From positions 115,782-179,781 of the forward strand of contig CBDDKM010000007.1 in assembly GCA_965230225.1 (NCBI GenBank): a stretch of DNA of 64,000 bases. Reading direction: 5' to 3'. A program made the translations under genes and the position numbers. Source of the stretch: CALSMU01 sp965230225. Its GTDB lineage: Bacteria > Bacteroidota > Bacteroidia > Flavobacteriales_D > Parvicellaceae. Within the stretch, counting starts at the first letter, position 1. Each line of letters starts with the position of its first letter. The notes below the pieces were generated by a model. The model had not been told where the DNA came from. It saw only the letters and a list, made by a program, of their open reading frames with translations, and made no database searches. Below are positions 18,175 to 27,056 of this stretch, in pieces.

Positions 18175-20085
18175 ATGTCTGCCGATATACATCAAATACT
18201 AAAACAAATTTGGGGGTACGACTCCTTTCGGGAAATGCAAGAAGAAATCATTGCTTCTGCTCTGGAAGGGAAGGATACACTGGCCCTACTCCCCACAGGA
18301 GGAGGAAAATCTATTTGTTTTCAAGTACCTGCCCTTGCTAAAGAAGGAATTTGCATTGTAATATCTCCCTTAATTGCCCTGATGAAAGATCAGGTAAACA
18401 ACCTTAAAAAGAAAGGCATCAAGGCAGAAGCCATTGTTTCTGGAATGTCTAAAAGAGAAGTTGACATTACCTTGGACAATTGTATCTACGGCGATTTTAA
18501 ATTCCTTTATGTTTCTCCCGAACGATTAAAAAGTGACCTTTTTATTGAACGTTTAAAAAAAATGAACGTCAACCTCTTTGCCATCGACGAGGCACATTGT
18601 ATCTCCCAATGGGGATACGATTTTAGGCCTCCTTATTTGGAAATAGCCAATTTGAGAGAGCACAAACCGGATGTTCCATTTTTAGCATTAACTGCTACTG
18701 CCACTCCAAATGTGGTAAAAGACATTCAGGCCAAGCTGGAGTTTAAAAAGGAAAATGTATTTCAAAAGAGTTTTGAGCGAAAGAACCTCCACTATGTTGT
18801 TTTGAATGAGGAAGACAAAATGGGGAGAATGATGAAGGTGCTTGAAAAAGTTCCTGGCTCTGGTATTATTTACGTTAGAAACAGAAGAAAAACACAGGAA
18901 ATAGCTCATTATCTCAACAACAGAGGAATTGCTTCCAGCTTTTATCACGCAGGACTGGAACCGGAAGAGAGAGCGAAAAGACAAGAGAACTGGATCAATA
19001 ATCAATTCAGAATCATGGTAGCCACCAACGCATTTGGGATGGGAATCGACAAACCAGATGTAAGAGTGGTAATTAATCTTGACTTACCGGATTCTCTGGA
19101 AGCTTATTTTCAGGAAGCAGGACGTGGTGGGCGCGACGAAAAAAGAGCTTTTTCGGTACTGTTGGTCAATGAAAACGACAGAGAGGAACTGACTGAAAGA
19201 GTGGAAAAGAGTTATCCTGAAAAAAATAAAATTCAGAAGGCTTACCAGGCCGTATATAACGAGTTGCGAATAGCACTGGGAGCAGGAGAAGATACTTCTC
19301 ACCATTTGGAACCAGAACAAATAAAAAACAGGTACGACCTTACTTTACCTGAGCTCTACCACTCCATTAAATTTCTGGAGCGCGCTGGATATTTTAACCT
19401 GTCTGAAGCTTATTATACTTCTTCTAAAGTTAAGATTGAATTGAGTAACCTGGAACTCTACGATTTTCAGGTGAGGAACCCTAAGTTTGATCCATACATC
19501 AAACTGTTGTTGCGCAGTTATGGTGGTCTGTTTGATTCTTTTGCGAAAATCAATGAAAAGGATTTGGCCAAACGTTCAGGGCAACCCATTGCGGTTTTTA
19601 AACAGGTACTCAATAAACTCAACGAGTTGGAGGTCATTACTTACGAAGAGCAAAGCAACGCCCCATTGCTTACCCTACTTCAACCCCGAATTGATATAAA
19701 AAACCTTCGAATTGATAAAGAGGTTTACGAAAATCGTAAAAAAGAAGCCAAAGAACGACTGGATGCCGTAATTCAATACGCCTTTACCGATCACCTATGC
19801 AGAAGCAAAATGCTTCTGAATTATTTTGGAGAAAGTGATGCTAAGGATTGTGGTCAGTGTGATGTCTGTCTGGAGCGAAAAAAAGAACCTCAGAATCGTA
19901 AAGAACAGCAACAACTCCAGGAGCATATTTTGAAAGAGCTAAAAAAAGAAGCTTTAGACGCCAATAGCCTCACTCAAAAATTAAACAAACAGTTTGAAGA
20001 AAAGGACATCCTCGAAGTGGTACAATGGTTGTTAGACCAGGGTATGGTTAAACTTAACGATAAAAATGAACTTCATTTATCTTAA
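18175..20085 (+). CDS. recQ: ATP-dependent DNA helicase RecQ
   Basis: The helicase motifs are complete: LLPTGGGKSICFQVPA (Walker A, near residue 40), DEAHCISQWGYDFRP (motif II, near 139), TATATP, ATNAFGMGIDKPDVR and QEAGRGGRDEK (motifs V-VI). The RecQ-C-terminal zinc site follows at about 541-565 (CRSKML, CGQCDVCLE). There is no recognisable HRDC domain; the tail is a short charged winged-helix-like segment, giving 636 residues. It unwinds DNA in recombination and repair in the cytoplasm. Confidence 0.96.
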   Translation: MSADIHQILKQIWGYDSFREMQEEIIASALEGKDTLALLPTGGGKSICFQVPALAKEGICIVISPLIALMKDQVNNLKKKGIKAEAIVSGMSKREVDITLDNCIYGDFKFLYVSPERLKSDLFIERLKKMNVNLFAIDEAHCISQWGYDFRPPYLEIANLREHKPDVPFLALTATATPNVVKDIQAKLEFKKENVFQKSFERKNLHYVVLNEEDKMGRMMKVLEKVPGSGIIYVRNRRKTQEIAHYLNNRGIASSFYHAGLEPEERAKRQENWINNQFRIMVATNAFGMGIDKPDVRVVINLDLPDSLEAYFQEAGRGGRDEKRAFSVLLVNENDREELTERVEKSYPEKNKIQKAYQAVYNELRIALGAGEDTSHHLEPEQIKNRYDLTLPELYHSIKFLERAGYFNLSEAYYTSSKVKIELSNLELYDFQVRNPKFDPYIKLLLRSYGGLFDSFAKINEKDLAKRSGQPIAVFKQVLNKLNELEVITYEEQSNAPLLTLLQPRIDIKNLRIDKEVYENRKKEAKERLDAVIQYAFTDHLCRSKMLLNYFGESDAKDCGQCDVCLERKKEPQNRKEQQQLQEHILKELKKEALDANSLTQKLNKQFEEKDILEVVQWLLDQGMVKLNDKNELHLS

Positions 20086-20111
20086 GCCGTATAAAACTGC
20101 AAATTAGAACC

Positions 20112-21239
20112 TTGAGAATACTCATCATCATATCTGTTATACTTACTGCTAACTTTCTAACTGCACAGGAAGACAAGTTTGATGCATTGATGAGTCAAGC
20201 CAAAAAGTTCAAAAAAGAAAAGAATTATACACAGGCGAGATATTATTACGAATTAGCCAGAAAACACAATTTTAAACCCGACTCTATCGAAGTAGATGAG
20301 CTAATACTTAAAACCATCATCTCTATGGATAGCACAGTGGTTTACGACAATGCCTGCTGCAAATATTTGGACATGATTTGCAAAGGTGACAGTTTACTAA
20401 GTTGCAACGAAATGCTAGCTTTAAAAACTTTTGACGATGCCTACAAGCTGAACCCCATTTATGCCTATCCTACCGACCGGATTGACTACTTACTTGATCA
20501 TTCTAAGGAAATCCAGAAGCAGCTACTGATTTTTCAAGCTCACCAAAAAAGAGTGGAATATCAATTTGATTTAAACCTGGCTCAACACCAAATGGATTCT
20601 GGCACTTTATATCACGCCTATAATTTGTACAACAAGATCAAAGTGAAATATCATTTTGACACCATTGCATCTGTTAAAGCGGATAGCCTGGAAAAAATAT
20701 TAACTAATGAAATTGCACTTTTTGAAAAGGTGCTAGCAGAGGGGGACGAACTTTACTTCGAAGACAATTTAACGGAAGCTAAAATCAAATACGAATATGC
20801 CCAAAGCATTAACCCAGATTGCTATAGCTGCAAATCAAGAGTAAGAAATATTAATTACTTGCTGGAAAAAGGAAAGGTAGATCAAACCAATTGGGAAGAA
20901 TTACAGAATAATGCCATTCATAACTTTGACATGGGTAACTACGACGAAGCACAATACCAGTTTCTATGGCTTTATAAGCACGACCCAACTAATGAAACTT
21001 ACCAGGCCATGCTCGAAAAAATTGAGACCATTCAGCAGGATGAGTTGGAAGAAAAAAATGCTGTAAAAAATGCACAATTACTTCTGGAAAGGGCTGATTC
21101 TGCTTTTCTTCGGTCGGAATATAAAGATGCACGGGAACTGTATCAAAACATTATGAATCGCTATTCGGAGAATATTGATTACCTTTTGTACGTCAAAGAA
21201 CGAATTAAAGACTGTAATCATTACATTGACCAACAATAG
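20112..21239 (+). CDS. Secreted TPR-repeat protein, function unknown
   Basis: The best start is TTG at 20112: it begins a signal peptide (RILIIISVILTANFLTAQ), and no ATG is available in the open frame upstream. The body is helical with TPR-like repeats (AKKFKKEKNYTQARYYYELA near 25-45, GDELYFEDNLTEAKIKYEYA near 215, FDMGNYDEAQYQFLWLY near 275, FLRSEYKDARELYQNIM near 335). It is likely periplasmic. The next gene starts 3 bases after its stop, and gldM is downstream on the same strand. Confidence 0.7.
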   Translation: MRILIIISVILTANFLTAQEDKFDALMSQAKKFKKEKNYTQARYYYELARKHNFKPDSIEVDELILKTIISMDSTVVYDNACCKYLDMICKGDSLLSCNEMLALKTFDDAYKLNPIYAYPTDRIDYLLDHSKEIQKQLLIFQAHQKRVEYQFDLNLAQHQMDSGTLYHAYNLYNKIKVKYHFDTIASVKADSLEKILTNEIALFEKVLAEGDELYFEDNLTEAKIKYEYAQSINPDCYSCKSRVRNINYLLEKGKVDQTNWEELQNNAIHNFDMGNYDEAQYQFLWLYKHDPTNETYQAMLEKIETIQQDELEEKNAVKNAQLLLERADSAFLRSEYKDARELYQNIMNRYSENIDYLLYVKERIKDCNHYIDQQ

Positions 21240-21242
21240 ATC

Positions 21243-21548
21243 ATGAGCGAAAACTTAATTCTGTGGCTTCTTTTTGGGGTACCTGCTATCTTTTTAACGA
21301 TCTACCTGTTATCTACCTATCGTAAGCTTAAAAACACTGCTCGTGGCAAACAAACATTTACGGTTCACCTAATGATTGTTTTACCTGTTTATTTCATGAT
21401 CAATTTACCCAAGTTAGCGTTCGACATTAACCTGGACACCATTTTTATCATTGTGTGCAATTCCATTGTAGTGATTTACACTTTTGTGCTCTACAAATTC
21501 TCCGAAAACTTTGAATACAAAAGAGAAAGAGAGAAAAAGCTTAAATAG
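21243..21548 (+). CDS. Small membrane protein with three membrane segments, function unknown
   Basis: The 101-residue product has hydrophobic segments near residues 5-24, 41-58 and 65-85 and a strongly charged C-terminus (EYKREREKKLK). It follows the TPR gene by 3 bases, so the two are probably translated from one message. It does not resemble GldL, which has two N-terminal segments and a long cytoplasmic domain, despite sitting upstream of gldM. Confidence 0.65.
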   Translation: MSENLILWLLFGVPAIFLTIYLLSTYRKLKNTARGKQTFTVHLMIVLPVYFMINLPKLAFDINLDTIFIIVCNSIVVIYTFVLYKFSENFEYKREREKKLK

Positions 21549-21641
21549 CTCTTCCCTCCTTTTTATACCAAATAATTCAACTCTCCAATAATTTTTTGTA
21601 CCCTTTTCATTCATTTGCATTAACCTAATGAAGCAAGGAAG

Positions 21642-21732
21642 TTGTTTCCCTTCAGCTTCGAAGGAAACAATAGGAAAGTCCGGGATTCAATTTAAGCAAG
21701 GGAGTCGCATTTATTGTTCCCGGAAACTTTCC
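21642..21732 (+). promoter_or_regulatory. Two strong hairpins in the gldM leader, with an RNase P-like core motif
   Basis: Hairpin 1 (21642-21670) pairs TTGTTTCCCTTC with GAAGGAAACAA. Hairpin 2 (21673-21732) pairs GGAAAGT-CCGGGA with TCCCGG-ACTTTCC around a 32-base loop. The stretch GGAAAGTCCGGG at 21673-21684 equals the conserved core found after P3 in bacterial RNase P RNA, but the rest of that RNA is missing. Function unknown. Confidence 0.5.
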
Positions 21733-21817
21733 AACCAGATCTCCCACAAGTATTATTCAAAAGGTATCATTCAACACGATTGAATGACCAAATTATTCAT
21801 GCTAAAACCTGAAAATT

Positions 21818-23389
21818 ATGGCTAGTGGAAAAGAAACACCCAGACAAAAAATGATTTCATTAATGTACCTTGTACTTATGGCTATGCTCGCTATGAACGT
21901 AACCAAAGATGTACTGGATGCATTTGTAACCGTAAACCAAAGTTTACTTACATCAGAGGCTAATGCAACGGCACAAAATGACCTTGTATTTCAAAACATC
22001 GAAAAGGCCTTTGCCTTAGACAATAAAAAAGTAAAAAAGGAAATGGAGCGAGCACAAGAAATTCGATCCAACACCGAAGAAATACTTCAAAAAATTAGAG
22101 CGGTTAAAGCTGAAGTAATTGCAGCAGCAGAACAAATTACTGTTGAACAAGCAGACACTATACATGCCGAATACCTTACCATGAAAGATGATTATGACAC
22201 TCCTACCTATGTAATGGTTGGACCTGTGGAGGATGCATCTCAGGGAAAAGGACGCGAATTGTACAACGCCATAAACGATTATAAAGCTGGTGTTAAATCT
22301 CTTTTTTCTGAATCCGAGCTACAAACATTAAACCTTGGACTGGAACTAAACGGAGGAATATCCGGAGAGAAGGAAGTAAACTGGGAAATCTACAACTTTG
22401 ATCATACTCCACTGGTGGCAACAGTAACCATACTTTCTAAACTGGAAAATGATATAAGAAGTGCTGAATACAATGCTCTAAACCGATTGTTAGCCAACAT
22501 TGGAGAAAACGACTTCACCTTCGATACCATTGCGGCCAAAGTTATTTCACCATCCAATTATGTACTATTGGGAGAAGAATACCAATCTGAAGTATTTCTG
22601 GCGGCATTTAGTACTACCCAAAGCCCTGAAATTGTATTGAACGAACAGGAACTAAACGTGGAGAATGGTGTGGGTAAATACTCCGTTAAAACAAATAAAG
22701 AAGGGTTCTTTACTTATAATGGGAACATTACTGTAAAGAAGAAAAACGGCGAAGAGAAAACCTACCCTTTTGAATCGGAATACATGGTGGCTAAACCCAG
22801 CCTAACAGTTAGCCCTACCAAAATGAATGTATTGTATGTAGGAATCGACAATCCTATTTCCATTTCGGTACCAGGAGTTGCCAACGAAAACATCAATGCC
22901 AGAATAAGCCATGGCTCACTTAAAAAAACCGGAAACGGAACTTACAGTGTTACACCTCCTAGAGCTGGTGCTCCAAACACTGCCACAGTAAATGTTTCGG
23001 CCACTATGCCAGATGGTTCTTCCAGGTCAATGGGAAGCATGGAGTTTAGACTAAAAAGAGTTCCCAACCCTCAAATTGTAATCAGAGGTAAGTCCTCCAA
23101 CTTTAATTTTTCGAAAGGAGAAATGAGACAGATTACAAAAATCAGAGCAGTACACGGAGAAGACTTTGTTTTCGACGGATCGGCAGAAATGATTTACTGC
23201 GAGATATTGGTAAGCACTAACAAGGGTCCTAAAAAATATGAATGTCCAAACGGTATATTGCCCCAAAATGCAAGGAATTACTTTCAAAATGTAAACAAGG
23301 GAACCATCATCAACATCATTAACATTAAAGCCAAAGGAATGGATGGTAGCACCAGAAAACTGGACTCCCAGGTAATTAGAGTAAAATAA
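21818..23389 (+). CDS. gldM: GldM/PorM-type gliding motility / type IX secretion motor protein
   Basis: The opening KETPRQKMISLMYLVLMAMLAMNVTKDVLDAF is the signature of GldM (quoted here as residues 5-36, with key blocks PRQKMI, MYLVLMAMLAMN and KDVLDAF), a single N-terminal membrane helix followed by a long periplasmic part. The 523-residue length and late blocks (EFRLKRVPNPQI, FSKGEMRQI, NIKAKGMDG) match the GldM C-terminal domain. With GldL it forms the proton-driven motor of the type IX system. The usual neighbours gldK, gldL and gldN are absent here. Confidence 0.88.
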   Translation: MASGKETPRQKMISLMYLVLMAMLAMNVTKDVLDAFVTVNQSLLTSEANATAQNDLVFQNIEKAFALDNKKVKKEMERAQEIRSNTEEILQKIRAVKAEVIAAAEQITVEQADTIHAEYLTMKDDYDTPTYVMVGPVEDASQGKGRELYNAINDYKAGVKSLFSESELQTLNLGLELNGGISGEKEVNWEIYNFDHTPLVATVTILSKLENDIRSAEYNALNRLLANIGENDFTFDTIAAKVISPSNYVLLGEEYQSEVFLAAFSTTQSPEIVLNEQELNVENGVGKYSVKTNKEGFFTYNGNITVKKKNGEEKTYPFESEYMVAKPSLTVSPTKMNVLYVGIDNPISISVPGVANENINARISHGSLKKTGNGTYSVTPPRAGAPNTATVNVSATMPDGSSRSMGSMEFRLKRVPNPQIVIRGKSSNFNFSKGEMRQITKIRAVHGEDFVFDGSAEMIYCEILVSTNKGPKKYECPNGILPQNARNYFQNVNKGTIINIINIKAKGMDGSTRKLDSQVIRVK

Positions 23390-23438
23390 ACTACCCAATA
23401 AGAGACAAGCCAGACACCCGTGAACTGATTTTAGTCTG

Positions 23439-23471
23439 GTCCCATCCTCAGAAAAGGATGGGACGTTTCTT
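23439..23471 (+). terminator. Rho-independent terminator of gldM
   Basis: A perfect 10-bp stem GTCCCATCCT/AGGATGGGAC with a six-base loop is followed by GTTTCTT. It lies 50 bases after gldM. Confidence 0.75.
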
Positions 23472-23477
23472 AAAGGG

Positions 23478-26400
23478 TTATTCCATTTTCCAGTCTGGTA
23501 GAGGAATTCTTCCAGGAGTATAAGGCGCTCCTAATTCGTCCAATTGTTTTTCCAATTGCTCTACCTCTTTCATAATGTTGTTAATGTCCTTCAGTAATTC
23601 TTCAAACTCTTTACCAGCATCCTCGTATAGGTTACGGTTAGTTTGAGAAGGGTTAGAACGAGTTCTCCACATGTTCCAAACGATAGTCCCAACTTTACTT
23701 GAAATACCATCTGGAACTTCAAACTCATGCTTAGAAATGGTGTAATCTCCATTCAATTTAACTCCTACACTATGTAACTCATATTGTAAAGCTTTAGCTT
23801 CTCCAATTATACTGGTTGGTACACCAGGAACAGTTTCTGCAGCTCTTTTGATGTATTTAACTCGATTATCTAAATCAGATTTTACTTTCTGAGTTCCATC
23901 AACTGCTTTTCTTAAGTTCTCTACTTTTTGCTGGAAAGCCAATAAGTCTTCTTTGTTATCCGTAGGAAGAGTAATGTCTTCTAACCATTTACAAGTAAAC
24001 TCAACCGGCTTAACCAATTCGGTTACTTTTCCATCCTCTACTTTAGACATTCCAACAGAGTATTTTCCTGGTAATGCTAATGGTCCCTGATCTTTCTCTC
24101 CGTACCTCCCCGGTTGATGATCTTTCATTCTTACAGGCGATTTAGGAGCATATCTAAAGTCCCAAACCACTCGCTTGATTCCGTTTCCGGTAGAGGCTCT
24201 TAGTTTTCTTACTTCGTTTCCTTTAGCATCGTAAATGGTAAATAATAAGTAAGCTTTTTCCTCAAGGCTTTCTGCTCTAATCTCATCGTGAGAAGGGTAA
24301 GCGACATCTTTTCCATCCTTAATTAGCTTGGATTCTTCATCCTGACGAGTTTGCTTAAGGGTTTTAAGTGTGTCATTAAAGGTATAGGTAATCACAGCTC
24401 CTATTTCAGGGTTTGGAGTAGTAAACAAACTCTCTCCCTGCGATCCTTTTCCTCTTAGTCCCAGTGGTCTTGCATCCACATACATTAAAGCATCTTTAAT
24501 GTTAAAGATGTGCGCACTCTTATTCATTACCTCATCAGACATTTCTCTTAAAGAAGAGTAATCGTCCAGCACATAAAATCCTCTACCGAAAGAAGCTAAT
24601 ACTAGATCATTCTCACGTTTTTGAATCTCTAAATCTCTAACTGCAATGGTTGGTAACCCTGATTTTAATTGGGTCCACTCACCTCCTCCATCAAGAGAAA
24701 CAAAAACACCAAACTCAGTCCCTGCAAAAAGTAAGTTCTTGTTTACGTGATCTTCTGCAATATCATATACAGAACCTCGCTCCGGTAAATTAGAATGAAC
24801 CGCTTTCCATGTTTTTCCTTTGTCGGTACTTTTTAAAATATAAGGTTTAAAGTCTCCTTTTTTGTGGTTATTAAACACAGCATAAACAGTTCCTGCATCA
24901 TACTGTGAACAAACAATAGCATTTACATAAGTATTAGCAGGAATACCAGGAAATGAAGAAACCTTTCTCCAGTTCTTCCCTGCATCTTCTGTTACCTGAA
25001 TCAATCCATCATCTGTACCTACATACAATAAATCTTCTTGCAGCGGAGACTCATCCAAAGCCACAATGTTTCCATAAATGGTCGTAGACTTGTTTTTCAT
25101 CACCGCATCAATACTTTGTACTCTACCCATTACCGGTAATTGATTACGATCAATTTGCTGTGTTAAATCCGGGCTAATTTGAGTCCAGGTATCACCTCTG
25201 TCTTCACTTCTAAACAATACATTGGCAGCAAAGTATAATCTCTTATTGTTGTGTGGGCTAATTACTAACGGAGCGTCCCAGTTCCATCTTAAGGCAGGTT
25301 CTCCGCTTCTGGCCATAGGTTTGATTCCTACATTTTCACCACTTACTTTATCGTATCTTACTAGCCAACCATACTGAGATTGAGCATAAACAATGTTCGG
25401 GTTTTGTGGGTCAATCGCACTTTCAAACCCATCTCCTCCATTGGTAATTACCCAATCCTGGTTCATAATTCCATGATTGTTAATGGTTCTTGAAGGGCCT
25501 CCTAAAGAGTTATTGTCTTGAGTACCTCCATAGATGTAATAGAAAGGCTTTTCATTATCTACCGCTACCTTGTAAAACTGAGTAATTGGTAGATTGGGTT
25601 TAAATTGCCATGTTCCCGCGTGATCCCAGGTCTCGTATAGTCCACCATCGCAACCTAAAATCCAGTGATCGGTATTTTTAGGATCGATCCACATACAATG
25701 GTTATCCACGTGTTTGCTTTTTTCTCCGGTAGCTTTTACCGTTTTACCACCGTCTTCTGTATGGTGTAACCAGGTATCCATAGCAAAAACTTTGTCTTTA
25801 TCGTATGGGTCCGGAACCAACTCCTGATAGTAGTTCCCACTGGTTTTATAGCTACTCATTTTATTCCAGCTAGCACCTCTGTCAACGGATCTGTAAAACC
25901 CTCCACCATTTCCTTCAGCTTCTACAACCGCGTAAATGTAATCAGGATTAGCCGGAGAAATGGTCATTCCTACTCTACCCATTTTAGATGGTAATCCGCC
26001 ACCCAGTTTATTCCACGTTTTACCACCATCAGTACTTTTATGAATTCCCGATCCCGGTCCTCCACCAACGTAAGTAAACACGTGTCTTCTTCTTTGGTGA
26101 GAAGTAGCATATAACACTTGAGAATCTCTTGGGTCCATCCAAATCTCATTTACTCCTGTATGCTCATCAATCTCAAGAATCAGCTCCCAGTTTTCCCCAC
26201 CGTCAGTTGTTTTGTACAATCCTCTTTCTCCACCTGCACTCCATAATGGACCATAAGCAGCAACATAAACTACGTTTGAGTTATTTGGATCAACCACAAT
26301 TCTACCAATGTGTTCGGAAGACTTAAGTCCCATGTTCTTCCAACTTTTTCCTCCATCCATACTTTTGTAAACTCCATCACCATAAGCAACTGATCTTTGG

Positions 26401-26765
26401 TTATTGTTCTCTCCGGACCCTACCCAAATAACGTGTTCGTTGCTTGGGTCAATAGTAATACACCCAATGGAATAAGACCCCTGACCATCAAAAATCGGAT
26501 CGTAAGTGGTTCCCGCATTAGAAGTTTTCCAAACTCCACCAGAAGCAACAGCAATGTAATACTCTGCAGGATTATTAGGGTTTACTGCTATGTCGGCAAC
26601 TCTACCAGCGGTAAGAGCAGGACCTACATTTCTAAATTTCAAACCTCCAAAATGAGAAGACTTGTACTTAGCTTCTTTTTCCTTATCTCCTTTTTTAGGA
26701 GGCTTTACAGCAAACGAACTCAGTCCGGTTACTAGTGCCATAGATAATATAATTGCTTTTTTCAT
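23478..26765 (-). CDS. Large VPS10/BNR-type beta-propeller protein (sortilin-like), secreted
   Basis: The 1095-residue protein has a signal peptide (MKKAIILSMALVTGLSSFA) and a long series of BNR/sortilin blades with Asp-box motifs (KSMDGGKSWKNMG, KTTDGGENWELI, KSTDGGKTWNKLG, RSVDRGASWNKM, RSEDRGDTWTQI, KSTDKGKTWKAV, VSLDGGGEWTQL) over residues 40-720. A beta-rich region containing GIKRVVWDFRYAP and a helical C-terminal region (about 930-1080) follow. Members of this family are often labelled glycosyl hydrolase, but no catalytic residues can be assigned here. There is no type IX sorting domain at the C-terminus. Confidence 0.85.
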   Translation of the reverse strand: MKKAIILSMALVTGLSSFAVKPPKKGDKEKEAKYKSSHFGGLKFRNVGPALTAGRVADIAVNPNNPAEYYIAVASGGVWKTSNAGTTYDPIFDGQGSYSIGCITIDPSNEHVIWVGSGENNNQRSVAYGDGVYKSMDGGKSWKNMGLKSSEHIGRIVVDPNNSNVVYVAAYGPLWSAGGERGLYKTTDGGENWELILEIDEHTGVNEIWMDPRDSQVLYATSHQRRRHVFTYVGGGPGSGIHKSTDGGKTWNKLGGGLPSKMGRVGMTISPANPDYIYAVVEAEGNGGGFYRSVDRGASWNKMSSYKTSGNYYQELVPDPYDKDKVFAMDTWLHHTEDGGKTVKATGEKSKHVDNHCMWIDPKNTDHWILGCDGGLYETWDHAGTWQFKPNLPITQFYKVAVDNEKPFYYIYGGTQDNNSLGGPSRTINNHGIMNQDWVITNGGDGFESAIDPQNPNIVYAQSQYGWLVRYDKVSGENVGIKPMARSGEPALRWNWDAPLVISPHNNKRLYFAANVLFRSEDRGDTWTQISPDLTQQIDRNQLPVMGRVQSIDAVMKNKSTTIYGNIVALDESPLQEDLLYVGTDDGLIQVTEDAGKNWRKVSSFPGIPANTYVNAIVCSQYDAGTVYAVFNNHKKGDFKPYILKSTDKGKTWKAVHSNLPERGSVYDIAEDHVNKNLLFAGTEFGVFVSLDGGGEWTQLKSGLPTIAVRDLEIQKRENDLVLASFGRGFYVLDDYSSLREMSDEVMNKSAHIFNIKDALMYVDARPLGLRGKGSQGESLFTTPNPEIGAVITYTFNDTLKTLKQTRQDEESKLIKDGKDVAYPSHDEIRAESLEEKAYLLFTIYDAKGNEVRKLRASTGNGIKRVVWDFRYAPKSPVRMKDHQPGRYGEKDQGPLALPGKYSVGMSKVEDGKVTELVKPVEFTCKWLEDITLPTDNKEDLLAFQQKVENLRKAVDGTQKVKSDLDNRVKYIKRAAETVPGVPTSIIGEAKALQYELHSVGVKLNGDYTISKHEFEVPDGISSKVGTIVWNMWRTRSNPSQTNRNLYEDAGKEFEELLKDINNIMKEVEQLEKQLDELGAPYTPGRIPLPDWKME

Positions 26766-26973
26766 GCTGCTGATTTTCTAATTAGAAGAGGGTGAAATTA
26801 ATAAAAACACTAATAGACACTATGGGAATTGCGGTAAATGTTATGAACGGAAAATCCACTCAGAAAACTAAACTTTAATCCAGTTATTAGTATGTTTTCA
26901 ACAATCTGATTTAGAATCAAAAAAATCACTAAATTGGACCTAACAAAATGATTAGATGTGTTTTATGGCATGA

Positions 26974-26997
26974 GTTTTTCAGTAATCATTGAAAAAC
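26974..26997. repeat. Inverted repeat in the gap upstream of the subtilase gene
   Basis: A perfect GTTTTTCA/TGAAAAAC inverted repeat with an 8-base spacer lies about 60 bases before the subtilase start. It could be an operator or an RNA stem. Nothing else was recognised in the 290-base gap. Confidence 0.4.
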
Positions 26998-27056
26998 GTA
27001 CGATAAACAACTAAATTACCTCGTTGGTAATTGTTTTGTACCTAAAACACAATTCT

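Noticed and set aside
21600..21817. A complete RNase P RNA gene
   Set aside because: Only the 5' core motif and a preceding hairpin are present in about 200 bases; the conserved 3' half is missing.
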